Positions 16,874-26,173 of a DNA stretch of 64,000 nucleotides are shown here, piece after piece. A program made the translations under genes and the position numbers. The stretch comes from Pseudogemmobacter lacusdianii (GTDB taxonomy: Bacteria > Pseudomonadota > Alphaproteobacteria > Rhodobacterales > Rhodobacteraceae). The notes below the pieces were generated by a model. That model was not told the DNA's origin. It saw only the letters and a program-made list of their open reading frames with translations, and made no database searches. The stretch lies in the NCBI RefSeq assembly GCF_030848395.1, contig NZ_JAVDBT010000005.1, positions 224,737 through 288,736 of the forward strand, written 5' to 3'. The first letter of the stretch is position 1; the number at the start of each line of letters is the position of its first letter.

Positions 16874-17709
16874 GCGCCCTCCTTCGCCCAATCGCCCGAG
16901 CGATCGAGCCCCGGCAATGGCCCCCGCGCGCCGCCGATCCTTGGCAGGCAATTCAAAAGCCCTTGGGTATAGGGATGCTGCGCCTGAGCGAGGTTTTTCG
17001 CCTCTAATTCCTCGACCACCTTGCCCTTATACATCACCAAAATCCGGTCGCAGAACCGCCCCACCAGCCGCAGATCATGGCTGATGAAAATCAGCCCCAT
17101 GCCACGGTCTCGCACCAAACCGTCAAGGATCGCCAGAACCTCGGCCTGCACGGTCACATCCAAGGCAGAGGTCGGCTCGTCTGCGATCAGAAGATCGGGC
17201 TCGGGGATCAGCATCATCGCGATCATCACCCGCTGGCCCATGCCGCCTGAAAGCTCATGCGGATAGGCCGCCATCACCCGCTCAGGATCGCGGATCTGCA
17301 CGGCCTCAAGCGCGGCAATCGCCTTGGCGCGCGCCTCCGTGCGGCCAATCCGGTCGCGGCGGCGCAGGCCCTCGGTCAGTTGCTCACCCACATTCATCAC
17401 CGGGTTGAGACTGTATTTCGGATCCTGCATCACCATGCCGATCCGGTTGCCGCGCAGGGCCCGCATCTCACGCTCAGACGCGGCCATGAGATCGACGCCA
17501 TCAAAGCTCATCGCGTCGGCCTCAATCCGCCCCGGCGGGCGGATGAGCCGCAGGACGGAGCGCCCGGTCATCGTCTTGCCCGAACCGGATTCGCCGACGA
17601 TCCCCAACCGCTCACGGCCCAAAGAGAAAGAGACCCCGCGCACCGCCTCAACCGGGCCGGTCTCGGTGGCGAAGGTCACGCGCAGGTTTTTGACCTCAAG
17701 CAAGCTCAT
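16870..17709 (-). CDS. Peptide-type ABC transporter ATP-binding protein (DppD/OppD-like)
   Basis: A 279-residue ATPase starting MSLLEVKNLRVTF, with Walker A GESGSGKT, signature LSGGMGQRV and Walker [13 protein letters not shown]. The C-terminal HPYTQGLLNCLPRIGG is the end motif typical of OppD/DppD proteins that carry the regulatory extension. The frame stays open 173 codons upstream, but that part is the antisense-frame shadow of the permease gene. The ATG at 17709 overlaps the permease stop by 4 bp. It works as a heterodimer with the following ATPase. Confidence 0.9.
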   Translation of the reverse strand: MSLLEVKNLRVTFATETGPVEAVRGVSFSLGRERLGIVGESGSGKTMTGRSVLRLIRPPGRIEADAMSFDGVDLMAASEREMRALRGNRIGMVMQDPKYSLNPVMNVGEQLTEGLRRRDRIGRTEARAKAIAALEAVQIRDPERVMAAYPHELSGGMGQRVMIAMMLIPEPDLLIADEPTSALDVTVQAEVLAILDGLVRDRGMGLIFISHDLRLVGRFCDRILVMYKGKVVEELEAKNLAQAQHPYTQGLLNCLPRIGGARGPLPGLDRSGDWAKEGA

Positions 17710-18611
17710 TTCCCAGTGCTCCTTGGGTCCAAGACATCGCGCAAGCCGTCGCCCAAAAGGTTGAAGCCCAGCGAGACGATCAGGATGGCCAGCCCCGGCA
17801 TGGTGGCGACCCACCATTGCTCGAACAGGAACTTGCGGCCCGAGGAGATCATCTGCCCCCATTCCGGCAAGGGCGGCTGCACGCCAAGGCCAAGAAAGCC
17901 CAAGCCCGCAGCGATCAGGATCACGCCCGCCATGTCCAAGGTGACGCGGATGATCACCGAAGGCAGGCACATCGGCACGATATGGCCCCAGATGATCCGC
18001 GGCGCGCCCGCCCCTTGCAGGCGCACAGCGGCGATGTAATCCGAGTTGCGCACGGTGAGAGTCTCGGCCCGGGCGATGCGGGCGTAAGGCGGCCAAGCGG
18101 TCAAGGCGATGGCGAGGACCGCATTCTCCACCCCCGGACCCATCACCGCGACCAAGGCCAGCGCAAGGATAAGGCGCGGGAAGGCCAAGAAAATATCGGT
18201 GATCCGCATCAAAAGCGCATCGATCCAACCGCCGAAATAGCCCGAGATTGTGCCGATCAAGAGCCCCAGAAGCGGGGCCGTCACTGCCACCAGAGCAATG
18301 ATGTAGAGTGTGATGCGCGAGCCGAAGATGATCCGGCTAAGGATATCGCGGCCAAAGTCATCGGTGCCAAGCAGGTTGCCGGGCGTGCCGGGCGGCAGCA
18401 ACCGCCGCGACAGATCCTGCGCCAAAGGGTCATGCGGCGCCAAAAGCGGCGCGAAAGCCGCCATCAACAAGAGCAGCCCGACGATGACCAGCCCGGTCAT
18501 CGCGAGCTTATTGCGGCGAATGCGCAGCCAAGCCAGATAGCCTTGCCCCAACCGCGCTTGGCGGCGGGAGGCGGGGTTCGGGTCGGTCAGCCAAAGACGA
18601 AGACTGCTCAT
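17706..18611 (-). CDS. Peptide-type ABC transporter permease (DppC/OppC-like)
   Basis: A 301-residue inner-membrane subunit with a long cytoplasmic N-terminus, TM1 at about 38-58, the OppC-type loop LLGTDDFGRDILSRIIFGSR (about 82-101) and the EAA loop EYIAAVRLQGAGAPRIIWGHI-like sequence near 200. These are standard for DppC/GsiD permeases. It overlaps the next gene upstream and downstream by 4 bp each, so subunits are made in step. Substrate may be a peptide, opine or other small amine; this cannot be told from the permease. Confidence 0.91.
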   Translation of the reverse strand: MSSLRLWLTDPNPASRRQARLGQGYLAWLRIRRNKLAMTGLVIVGLLLLMAAFAPLLAPHDPLAQDLSRRLLPPGTPGNLLGTDDFGRDILSRIIFGSRITLYIIALVAVTAPLLGLLIGTISGYFGGWIDALLMRITDIFLAFPRLILALALVAVMGPGVENAVLAIALTAWPPYARIARAETLTVRNSDYIAAVRLQGAGAPRIIWGHIVPMCLPSVIIRVTLDMAGVILIAAGLGFLGLGVQPPLPEWGQMISSGRKFLFEQWWVATMPGLAILIVSLGFNLLGDGLRDVLDPRSTGK

Positions 18612-19675
18612 GCTTGCGCCCTCGGATCGACCAGCCGGTAAAGGATGTCAGAGAGCATGTTCAGCGTCACGAAAGCCACGCCCACCACCACGGTGCCCCC
18701 CAAAACGGCAGGCATATCGGCGGCGAACAAAGCATCGGTGATATAGCTGCCAAGCCCCGGCCAAGCGAAAATCGTCTCGGTCAGCACCGAGCCTTCAAGA
18801 AGATAGGCATAGCTCAAGGCAATGACGGTGATCAAAGGCACCAGCACATTGCGCATCGCATGGACCCAAACCACCCGCCATTCCGGCATGCCCTTCACCC
18901 GCGCCGTGGTGATATATTCTTGGCTCAGCTCATTCATCATGAAGCTGCGGGTCATCCGGCTGATATAGGCCATCGAGACATAGCCAAGCAAAGCCGCTGG
19001 CAGCACGATATGGCTGATGGCATTGGCGAACATATCCCAAGCGCCGTTCAGCGCGGAATCCACCAAGATCATCCCGGTGTATTGCTCCATCTGGAACTGC
19101 ATCATCATCTGATAACTGGCATCGAGCCGCCCCGGCCCGCCAACCCAATCAAGCTTGCCGTAAAAGACCAAAAGCCCAATCAGACCGAGCCAGAAGACCG
19201 GCATCGAATAGCCCAAAAGCCCAACCACCCGAACCACTTGGTCCGAGATGCTGCCCGGCCTTGTCGCCGCCAAAACCCCGGCAGGCACCCCGGTGATCAC
19301 GCCAAAAAGCGTGCCAAGTGTGGCCAGTTCCAGCGTTGCAGGGAAGCGCTCGGCGACTTCCGACAGCACCGGCTCACGCGTGCGGATCGAAGTGCCAAGA
19401 TCACCTTGCACCGCGTCCCAAAGATAGATCGCGAATTGCTTCCACATCGGCTCATCCAGCCCGTAAGCCAGCCGTGCGGCTTCATATTGGGCGGTGGTGG
19501 CGCGCTCGCCCAAGATCGACAGCAATGGGTCGATCGGCACGATGCGGGCGATGATGAAGGTGACGAAGAGCAGGCCCAAAAGCGTCAGCGCTAGGGTCAG
19601 AAGGCCGCTGCCAACCCCCCAAAAAAGTGGGCGCAGACGGGACGGGCGGCGGGGCACAGGGGCGATATCTACCAT
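18608..19675 (-). CDS. Peptide-type ABC transporter permease (DppB/OppB-like)
   Basis: A 355-residue permease with TM1 at about 20-44 (LTLLGLLFVTFIIARIVPIDP), the DppB-type sequence GDLGTSIRTREPVLSEVAERFP after it, and an EAA loop at EYITTARVKGMPEWRVVWVHA. It is somewhat longer than usual because of an inserted segment near residues 185-215. It follows the binding-protein gene after 42 bp, and that gap holds a strong hairpin. It overlaps the next permease gene by 4 bp. Confidence 0.91.
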   Translation of the reverse strand: MVDIAPVPRRPSRLRPLFWGVGSGLLTLALTLLGLLFVTFIIARIVPIDPLLSILGERATTAQYEAARLAYGLDEPMWKQFAIYLWDAVQGDLGTSIRTREPVLSEVAERFPATLELATLGTLFGVITGVPAGVLAATRPGSISDQVVRVVGLLGYSMPVFWLGLIGLLVFYGKLDWVGGPGRLDASYQMMMQFQMEQYTGMILVDSALNGAWDMFANAISHIVLPAALLGYVSMAYISRMTRSFMMNELSQEYITTARVKGMPEWRVVWVHAMRNVLVPLITVIALSYAYLLEGSVLTETIFAWPGLGSYITDALFAADMPAVLGGTVVVGVAFVTLNMLSDILYRLVDPRAQA

Positions 19676-19682
19676 GATAAAC

Positions 19683-19711
19683 GGCCCGCGCGAGCGACAC
19701 CCGCGCGGGCC
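19683..19711. terminator. Strong intercistronic hairpin between binding-protein and permease genes
   Basis: GGCCCGCGCG (19683-19692) pairs perfectly with CGCGCGGGCC (19702-19711) around a 9-base loop. It lies between the stop of the binding protein and the start of the first permease. No good U-run follows in the direction of transcription, so it more likely protects the upstream mRNA from 3' decay or partly attenuates, which would give the usual excess of binding protein over permease. Confidence 0.6.
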
Positions 19712-19717
19712 TTAACC

Positions 19718-21316
19718 TTACTTCGTGACCAGCCAGTAAGAGGCGCTGTCGACCGCGCCACCGGTGTGGAAGCCCTGCACATTGGCGCGCGCGCCGGTCT
19801 GTTGCAGCTGGCCGAACATCAAGATGAAGGCGGAATCGTCGCGGTGCCGCTCTTGGATCGAGCGATACATCTCAACCCGTTTAGCCTCATCCATCTCGGC
19901 CACAGCGGCCTCGGTCTCGGCCGACATTGCACCCGGATCCCAAGCGGTCCGCCAAGCGAGATAGCCCGTGAGCTTGGCCTCATCCGAGTTGTCCGGGTTG
20001 ATCGCAAAGGTCGAGGCATTGGTATGCGGATCGGGGTAATCCGGGCCCCAAGTTTGCAAGGTCAGCTCATGCTGGCGGGCGCGGTATTTGTCCAACACGG
20101 TCGCGCCATCGCCGACATCCAAGCTCAGCTCAATCCCGGCTTGGGCAAAGGTGTTTTGCACCGATTGCGCGATATCCATCCGCTCTTGGTTGTTGCGCAC
20201 GGTGAGGCTGATCTTCAAGGGCAGCTCAACCCCGGATTCCGCCAACAGCGCCTTGGCCTTTTCGATATCAAGGCTATAGGGCGTGTCTTCGATCGCGCCC
20301 AAGAAGCCCTTGGGCAAGAAGGCCTGATGCACCGCCCATTGGCCTTTCAGGATGGTGTCGGCCATGCCTTGATAATCGACTGCCCAACGCATCGCATCCA
20401 GCACCGCCGGATTGGCCAAAGCCTCGTTCTTTTGGTTGGCGGCAAGGTAGTAGATCTGCCCGCCATTGTCGTTCGAGATCGCCACATCGGCATTGCCTTC
20501 AAGCCCGGCCACATCGGTGGGGGTCAAAGCGCGGGCAATGTCGATATCGCCTTTTTCCAGCAAAAGCCGCTCGGTCGCGCCTTCGGGGATATGCTGCATG
20601 AAGACATTCTTCAGCTTGGCATCACCGCGCCAATGGCCCTCACGCGCCTCAAGGATATAGCCCTCACCCGCCTTGAAGCTTTTCAGCACATAGGCCCCGG
20701 TCCCGGCCGAGTTCGACTTCAGCCAGTTGTTGCCCATATCGCCGTCAACCTCATTGGCCATGACGGTTTTCATATCGACGATATTGCCCACCGCAGCGGT
20801 GAGGCAGTTGTAAAAGAAGCTCGGCGCATAGACCTTGTCGGTCTTGATGGTGACGGTGTCACCCTCAAAGGTGATCATCTCCTCCACGTTTTCCGGCGTG
20901 AAGCCGAATTGCGCCATGATGAAGGCCGGGGTCTTGTTGATCTTCACCACCCGGCGCAGCGAGAAGGCCGCATCCTCGGCCGTCACCGGATTGCCGCTGG
21001 CAAAAGTGACGCCGGATTTCATCTTGAAGCTATAGGTCATCCCGTCTTCGCTGACCGACCAGCTTTCGGCCAGACCGGGGACCATCTCGCCGGGTTTGGT
21101 GGGGTCCAGCTCGATCAAGCTGTCATAGACGTTGTTGACCAGATCAAGGCCCGAGAATTCAAAGGCCTCATGCGGGTCGATCGAGACGATGTCATCGATC
21201 GCATCGGCCAGAACCAGCGTATCGGCCGGTGTCTCGGCAAAGAGGGCTGCGGGGGCCGCTCCGGCCAGAAGGGCCGCAAGAGCAACGGCGCGGCAAGAAG
21301 CATGCTTCAAAGACAT
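19718..21316 (-). CDS. ABC transporter periplasmic binding protein, family 5 (DppA-like)
   Basis: A 532-residue solute-binding protein. The ATG at 21316 follows AGGGAG and yields a signal peptide ending near ALFAETPADT. The mature protein has the family-5 hallmarks: DPHEAFEFSGLDLVNNVYDSL, VPGLAESWSVSEDGMTYSFKMKSG-like block and the later YPDPHTNASTFAINPDN region that usually lines the peptide site. It heads the five-gene import operon. Possible ligands are dipeptides, oligopeptides or related amines; nothing local decides this. Confidence 0.91.
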   Translation of the reverse strand: MSLKHASCRAVALAALLAGAAPAALFAETPADTLVLADAIDDIVSIDPHEAFEFSGLDLVNNVYDSLIELDPTKPGEMVPGLAESWSVSEDGMTYSFKMKSGVTFASGNPVTAEDAAFSLRRVVKINKTPAFIMAQFGFTPENVEEMITFEGDTVTIKTDKVYAPSFFYNCLTAAVGNIVDMKTVMANEVDGDMGNNWLKSNSAGTGAYVLKSFKAGEGYILEAREGHWRGDAKLKNVFMQHIPEGATERLLLEKGDIDIARALTPTDVAGLEGNADVAISNDNGGQIYYLAANQKNEALANPAVLDAMRWAVDYQGMADTILKGQWAVHQAFLPKGFLGAIEDTPYSLDIEKAKALLAESGVELPLKISLTVRNNQERMDIAQSVQNTFAQAGIELSLDVGDGATVLDKYRARQHELTLQTWGPDYPDPHTNASTFAINPDNSDEAKLTGYLAWRTAWDPGAMSAETEAAVAEMDEAKRVEMYRSIQERHRDDSAFILMFGQLQQTGARANVQGFHTGGAVDSASYWLVTK

Positions 21317-21495
21317 CCTAAACTCCCTGTGTTTTATCATTGGGGATACGGGAATGGTCGCGGCCCGTTCCTAAGCTGATTGGAGGAATGTGCTTTGCAG
21401 CTGTCAACGTCATTCGCAAAGCGCGGCACGGCACGGCATCGGCTTTGGCGGAATGGCGCTGCCCGAGCGGGGCCGGACAGCGCAAGGGCAGGGGA

Positions 21496-22269
21496 TTAGG
21501 CGGATTTGCGCGGGCGGCGGCTTTCCAGCCAACGGAAGCCCAGCGCGATAATCCCAGCCAGTGCCAGATAGATCGCCGCCACCAAGAACAACGGCTCATA
21601 GGTGATGAGCGTGTCTTGGCGCACCCGGCTGGCCACGGCATAGACCTCAAGCACGGTGATGGTGGCGACCAAGGGCGTGGCCTTCAGCTGCAAGATCGTC
21701 TCGCCGCCCAAAGTGGGCAGCACACCTTGCAGCGCCAAAGGCAGCGAGATGCGGCGGAAGATGGTGAAACGTGGCATGCCCATGGCGCGCGCAGCCTCCA
21801 ACTGGCCGCGTGGCACCGAGCGGAAGGCACCCCGCATCACCTCGCCCTCGTAACCGGCATAAGAGAGCGACAGGGCCAGCAAAGCATAGGGCCAAGCTTG
21901 GCGCAGGATCGGCCATAACTCGCTTTCGCGGATCCAAGGAATGCTGGGGAAAAGCGAGCCAAGCCCGTAGTAGAGGAGCCAAACTTGCAAAAGCAGCGGC
22001 GTGCCACGGATCACCGTGCAGAAGACCCGCGCCGGCACCGCCAAGAACCACGGCCCCGAAGCTTGGGCGAGGCCCAAAGGCACCGCCAAGGTAAAGCCAA
22101 TGGCGACCGAAAGCACCAAAAGCCAGATCGTGCGCCACACGCCCTGCACGATCATCGGCAGGTATTTCGGCAGCCATTCCCAATTGCCGGCCACGATCAC
22201 CCAGACCACCAAAGCGGCAGCAATGGCGAGCATGACAAGGCGGTGGGGTTGCATCAGGGCCTGCATCAT
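21496..22269 (-). CDS. Polar amino-acid ABC transporter permease (HisM-like)
   Basis: A 257-residue permease with an extended N-terminal TM (about 12-28), followed by the HisMQ core: PMIVQGVWRTIWLLVLSVAIG, RGTPLLLQVWLLYYGLG and the EAA loop GQLEAARAMGMPRFTIFRRI. It pairs with the following-upstream permease HisQ-like subunit, whose stop it overlaps by 4 bp. It is the last gene of the leftward ATPase, binding protein, permease, permease operon. The family imports basic or other polar amino acids or opines. Confidence 0.9.
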   Translation of the reverse strand: MMQALMQPHRLVMLAIAAALVVWVIVAGNWEWLPKYLPMIVQGVWRTIWLLVLSVAIGFTLAVPLGLAQASGPWFLAVPARVFCTVIRGTPLLLQVWLLYYGLGSLFPSIPWIRESELWPILRQAWPYALLALSLSYAGYEGEVMRGAFRSVPRGQLEAARAMGMPRFTIFRRISLPLALQGVLPTLGGETILQLKATPLVATITVLEVYAVASRVRQDTLITYEPLFLVAAIYLALAGIIALGFRWLESRRPRKSA

Positions 22270-22991
22270 GTGCCCCCCGTCATGCGCGGTGGATCACCCC
22301 GGCGCGCCCAACGCTCCAACCGGGCAAAGCCCCAAGTCGAAAGCATAGAGATCGCAAGGTAAATCGCCCCGGCGGCAAGGAAGAAGGTGAAGAAGGCCTT
22401 GGTGGTGCCCGCCGCTTGCCGCGTGGCAAGGGTCAGTTCCGAGAAGCCGACAATCGCCAGCAAAGCCGTGTCTTTGGTGGCAATCAGCCACAGGTTCGAC
22501 AGCCCCGGCAAAGCCAGCCCCAGCATGGTCGGGATGGTGATGCGCCGCGCGATCTTGGCCGCCGGCATCCCCATCGCCCGCGCCGCCTCGATCTGGCCGG
22601 GCGGCACCGCAAGGATGGCGCCGCGCAAAACCTCGGTCGCATAGGCGCCTTGGACAACGCCCAAGACCAAGACCCCCGCCACCACGCCCGAGATCTGCAC
22701 GCGATCATAGCCCAGACCCAGCATGATCTGGTTCACAATATCGGTCAGGCCGAAATAAAGCAGCAATATCAAGATCAACTCGGGCAGGGCGCGCACCACG
22801 GTGGTGTAGACGCCAAGGCAATCGCGCAGCACCGGCCCGCCATAGATCTTGCCGTAAGCGCCGCCCAAACCAATGATGAGGCCAAGGCCAAAGGCCCCAA
22901 CCGCGATCTGCATCGAGGCCCAAAGGCCCGCGAGCAGCGTGCCCCCCCATCCGGGGGGGCTAAGAGCCAGCAGGCCAAGGGTGTTTTCCAT
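22266..22991 (-). CDS. Polar amino-acid ABC transporter permease (HisQ-like)
   Basis: A 241-residue inner-membrane protein with the family patterns GLWASMQIAVGAFGLGLIIG near the start, RALPELILILLLYFGLTD in the middle and the EAA loop GQIEAARAMGMPAAKIARRI. It forms the membrane heterodimer with the HisM-like subunit (ATGA overlap at the 3' end). It starts 19 bp after the binding-protein stop, so the genes are in one transcription unit. Confidence 0.9.
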   Translation of the reverse strand: MENTLGLLALSPPGWGGTLLAGLWASMQIAVGAFGLGLIIGLGGAYGKIYGGPVLRDCLGVYTTVVRALPELILILLLYFGLTDIVNQIMLGLGYDRVQISGVVAGVLVLGVVQGAYATEVLRGAILAVPPGQIEAARAMGMPAAKIARRITIPTMLGLALPGLSNLWLIATKDTALLAIVGFSELTLATRQAAGTTKAFFTFFLAAGAIYLAISMLSTWGFARLERWARRGDPPRMTGGT

Positions 22992-23010
22992 CGGTCAATC
23001 AGCCCGAAGA

Positions 23011-23787
23011 TCACTCGCCATAGATCGAAGAGGCGAAGTAATTCGCGGTGATCTTGTCATATTCGCCGCTGGCGATGACATCCTCGATCGCCTTGTTGAA
23101 CTTGGCCTGCATCTCGGCATCGCCTTTGCGCAGACCAACGCCAACGCCCAGACCCAGCACATCGGTGTCATTGGCAACCGCACCCATCAGCTCGCAGCAA
23201 GCGGTGCCCTCGGCCGAAGCAAGGAAAGCGTCGAGCGCGATCGAATCGGCTTGGATCGCATCAATGCGGCCCGCGACCAAATCTTGGTTCGCCTCATCTT
23301 GGGTTTGGTAAACCTTGATCTCGGAAGCGGTCGCTCCGAAATGTTTTTCGGCATAGGTTTGGTGCACGGTCGAGACCTGCACACCAAGGATCTTGCCGGT
23401 CAGACCCGCCGCATCCGCAGTGATGCCTGCGCCTTTTGCGGCCACGATCACCGTCGGGGTGTCATAGTATTTGTTCGAGAAATCAATGACCTTCAGCCGG
23501 TCCGCATTGATCGACATCGAGTTCATGATCGCATCGATCTGCCCCGCTTCCAGCGCCGGGATCAGGCCATCCCAAGACACCGGCGCGATCTCACATTCAA
23601 ATGCGGCCGCTTTGCACAGGGCCCACATCAGATCAATTTCCCAGCCGGTCCAATTGCCCGAGGCATCGACGCTGGCGAAGGGCGGATAGGGTTCGGGCGC
23701 CATGCCGACGCGGACCTTCTCGGCCATTGCCGAACCCGCAGTGACGCTCAAAGCCAAAGCCACCGCGGCGATTTTCATCTTTTTCAT
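23011..23787 (-). CDS. Lys/Arg/Orn-type periplasmic amino-acid-binding protein
   Basis: A 258-residue family-3 binding protein with signal peptide (MKKMKIAAVALALSVTAGSAMA) and the ligand-fold motifs RVGMAPEPYPPFASVDASG and GWEIDLMWALCKAAAFECEI. Later motifs GLIPALEAGQIDAIMNSMSI and the Cys pair near ACCELMG are typical of HisJ/ArgT-like proteins, which bind basic amino acids. Ligand is therefore probably a basic amino acid or opine, though this is by family only. It follows the ATPase gene by 34 bp. Confidence 0.89.
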   Translation of the reverse strand: MKKMKIAAVALALSVTAGSAMAEKVRVGMAPEPYPPFASVDASGNWTGWEIDLMWALCKAAAFECEIAPVSWDGLIPALEAGQIDAIMNSMSINADRLKVIDFSNKYYDTPTVIVAAKGAGITADAAGLTGKILGVQVSTVHQTYAEKHFGATASEIKVYQTQDEANQDLVAGRIDAIQADSIALDAFLASAEGTACCELMGAVANDTDVLGLGVGVGLRKGDAEMQAKFNKAIEDVIASGEYDKITANYFASSIYGE

Positions 23788-23821
23788 CTTATTTCTCCCT
23801 GTTTGGTTGTTTGCAGTCTTC

Positions 23822-24634
23822 TTACGAGACCGATTTTAGAAATTGCTTCAGCCGGGCCGATTTCGGGTCGCCAAACAGCTGCTCTGGCGGGCCCTCTTCC
23901 TCGATCAAGCCGTTATAAAGATAGACAACATGGTCCGAGACCTCGCGGGCGAATTTCATCTCATGCGTCACCAAAAGCATGGTGCGCCCTTCATCGGCCA
24001 GCGATCGGATGACGGCGAGAACCTCGCCGACCAGTTCGGGGTCCAAGGCTGAGGTCGGCTCATCAAACAGCATCGCGCGCGGCTCCAGACACAGCGCGCG
24101 GGCAATGGCAACGCGCTGCTGCTGGCCCCCAGAGAGGAAGGCAGGATAGGCGTCTTCCTTGGCCGCCAAGCCCACGCGGTCCAGCAATTTGCGCGCCCGA
24201 TCAATGGCTTGTTCTTTGGCTGTGCCCAGCACATGCACCGGCACTTCGATCAGGTTTTCCAAGACCGTCTTATGGGTCCAAAGGTTAAACTGCTGAAACA
24301 CCATGCCCAGACTGCGGCGCAACCGTTCGATTTGGCGCCGATCTGCCGGCGTGCCATCGGCGCGGCAGCGCACCTCCTCGCCACCAATCAAGATCCGGCC
24401 CGAGCTTGGCGTCTCAAGAAAGTTCACGCAGCGCAGCAGGGTGGATTTGCCCGAGCCCGAGCCGCCGATCAGCGTCACCACATCGCCCTCACGCGCCGAG
24501 ATCGACACGCCTTTCAGCACCTCATGCTGACCAAAGCTTTTGTGCAGCGCCTCAACCTTAATTGCCTCGGCCGCCGCGAAGGGCTGGGCCGAGCCGTGGG
24601 GCAGGGTCGCAGAAATACTGGCGTCAGAGCCCAT
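23822..24634 (-). CDS. Polar amino-acid ABC transporter ATP-binding protein (HisP-like)
   Basis: A 270-residue ATPase with Walker [10 protein letters not shown], signature LSGGQQQRV and Walker [20 protein letters not shown]. HisP/GlnQ family features such as the [19 protein letters not shown]-loop are clear. I chose the ATG at 24634: the frame stays open 60 codons further, but that part has many Cys and Arg and no family similarity. It has about 25 extra N-terminal residues before the ABC domain. It is first in its operon and divergent from the ROK gene. Confidence 0.9.
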   Translation of the reverse strand: MGSDASISATLPHGSAQPFAAAEAIKVEALHKSFGQHEVLKGVSISAREGDVVTLIGGSGSGKSTLLRCVNFLETPSSGRILIGGEEVRCRADGTPADRRQIERLRRSLGMVFQQFNLWTHKTVLENLIEVPVHVLGTAKEQAIDRARKLLDRVGLAAKEDAYPAFLSGGQQQRVAIARALCLEPRAMLFDEPTSALDPELVGEVLAVIRSLADEGRTMLLVTHEMKFAREVSDHVVYLYNGLIEEEGPPEQLFGDPKSARLKQFLKSVS

Positions 24635-24940
24635 CGGTAATACTTTCGGTCGTCCAATTCCGCTCAGACGAACAGAAGGATTTGTGCAATGCAAGCAAAG
24701 ACTGGTGCGGCAGCTGCGGTTTGCAGTGCCAAGATCGCAGCCGGGGCAACGCCTTAGGCGCATCACGCCATCGCTGTGCAACCTGAAGGTGAGGTGCTGG
24801 TCCCCTTTCATCATGCGCTATAATAAAGCCTTGCGCCCTTTCGAAGTGCCCGAGAGCTGTGCCACTTGATCCCAGCCTGTTCCCGCGAAATAATCGTGCC
24901 GCTGCATCCTTGCGGCCAGATCCATTGAGAGGGCCAAAAG
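24635..24940. promoter_or_regulatory. Divergent gene-free region between amino-acid ABC operon and ROK gene
   Basis: No gene is supported in these 306 bases. A consensus -10 hexamer TATAAT lies at 24819-24824 on the + strand and could serve the ROK gene, but no matching -35 is obvious at the right distance. Two TTTGTGCAATGCA/TTTGCAGTGCC-like stretches at 24671-24740 (GTGCAATGC, GCAGTGCC) are weak candidates for operator half-sites. GAGAGGG at about 24928 is the probable ribosome binding site of the ROK gene. Confidence 0.4.
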
Positions 24941-26173
24941 ATGAGCGGAAAAGGCAGCAATTCAGCTAAGTTGCGCCAGTATAACGAGCGTTTCGTCCTG
25001 CAAGCCCTGCGCCAATTGCGCGAAGGCTCAAAATCCGATCTGGCCCGAATGGCGCATCTGACGCCGGCTGCGGTGGCGGGCATTGTCGATGGGCTGGAGA
25101 AGGCCGGTTTCGTTAAGCAAGTGGGAAAAAGGCTAGGCCTGCGCGGCTCGCCTTCGGTGCTTTACCGCCCCAATGCCAACCGGCTCTACAGCATCGGCCT
25201 TAAGATCGGTCGCCGCGCGCTTCAGGCGGTCTTGCTGGATTTCGCCGGAGAAGTCTGCGCCAGTATTGAGCGGGACTACGACTTTCCCGATCCCGCCGTG
25301 GTGCGTCGCGCGGGCAATGCGGCAATCGCCGAGTTCTCCGCGCAGGTCGCCCGAACCGAAGGCGCGACTTTGGCGGGCCTTGGCATTGCCGCCCCCTATT
25401 ATTTGGGCGGCTGGAGCGAAGAGCTGGAGCTGCCGCAAGGCCTTGGCGCACTGTGGCAAGAAATTGATCTTAAAATATTTTTCAAGACCGATCCGGGGCT
25501 GCTGGTCTGTGTCGAGAATGACGCCACCGCCGCCGCCCATGCCGAGCTGGCCTTGGGCCAAGGCAGCCGGTTTCGCGATTTCATGCATATCTCGATCGAC
25601 AGTTTTATCGGCGGCGGGCTGGTTTTGGGCGGCAAGGTCCATGCCGGGCCGCATGGCAACAGCGCCGCTTTGGGGCCGCTGCCGGTCTCGCCTTCAACCT
25701 TGAGCGGTGCGGCTGCCCGTCCGGCGCGCTATTCCAGCCTGCTGCACCGCGCCTCGGCCTATGTGCTTTTGAACCATTTGCGCGCTTGCGGGCTGTCCAT
25801 CACCCGGGTGCGCGACCTCGAACCTTTGCCGAAAGAGGCGCGCCAGCCGGTGCAGGATTGGCTTGACGATTGCGCCGCCGCTTTGGCCGAGGCGATCATC
25901 GCCATCACCTCGATCCTCGACCCCGAGGCGATCATCATCGACAGCATCCTGCCGCGCGCGCTGCACTCCGATCTGGTGGCGCAGGTGCAACGCCGCTTCA
26001 GCCAAGCGGCACCGATCGGCATTGTGGCACCGCAAATCCTCAGTGGCACGCTTGGTCCGCAGGCATCCGCAATGGGGGCGGCGAGCCTGCCGATCTCGGC
26101 ACTGCTGGCACCCGATTCCAGCATCTTGATGTTGGGGGATGAGGCGGGCGGCCTTGCCGGACGGCTCTCCTAA
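24941..26173 (+). CDS. ROK-family transcriptional regulator (NagC/XylR-like), zinc motif lost
   Basis: A 410-residue protein with an N-terminal MarR-like helix-turn-helix (about 10-65: RFVLQALRQLREGSKSDLARM, then LTPAAVAGIVDGLEKAGFV) and a C-terminal ROK fold (about 85-400: VENDATAAAHAELALGQG and SIDSFIGGGLVLGGKVHAG). The usual zinc-binding CxCGxxGC of ROK proteins is absent; the position reads GPLPVSPSTLSG. That suggests a structural change while sugar sensing may persist. It overlaps by 4 bp, tail to tail, with the response-regulator gene and probably governs the neighbouring sugar ABC locus. Confidence 0.85.
   Translation: MSGKGSNSAKLRQYNERFVLQALRQLREGSKSDLARMAHLTPAAVAGIVDGLEKAGFVKQVGKRLGLRGSPSVLYRPNANRLYSIGLKIGRRALQAVLLDFAGEVCASIERDYDFPDPAVVRRAGNAAIAEFSAQVARTEGATLAGLGIAAPYYLGGWSEELELPQGLGALWQEIDLKIFFKTDPGLLVCVENDATAAAHAELALGQGSRFRDFMHISIDSFIGGGLVLGGKVHAGPHGNSAALGPLPVSPSTLSGAAARPARYSSLLHRASAYVLLNHLRACGLSITRVRDLEPLPKEARQPVQDWLDDCAAALAEAIIAITSILDPEAIIIDSILPRALHSDLVAQVQRRFSQAAPIGIVAPQILSGTLGPQASAMGAASLPISALLAPDSSILMLGDEAGGLAGRLS

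Noticed and set aside
17710..18228. A 173-codon 5' extension of the DppD-like ATPase
   Set aside because: The extension overlaps the permease gene in another frame and has no ABC similarity. The ATG at 17709 gives the family start and a 4-bp overlap.
19766..21379. A 537-codon + strand open frame opposite the peptide-binding protein
   Set aside because: It is antisense to a clear SBP gene with signal peptide and family motifs; no ribosome site or domain was seen.
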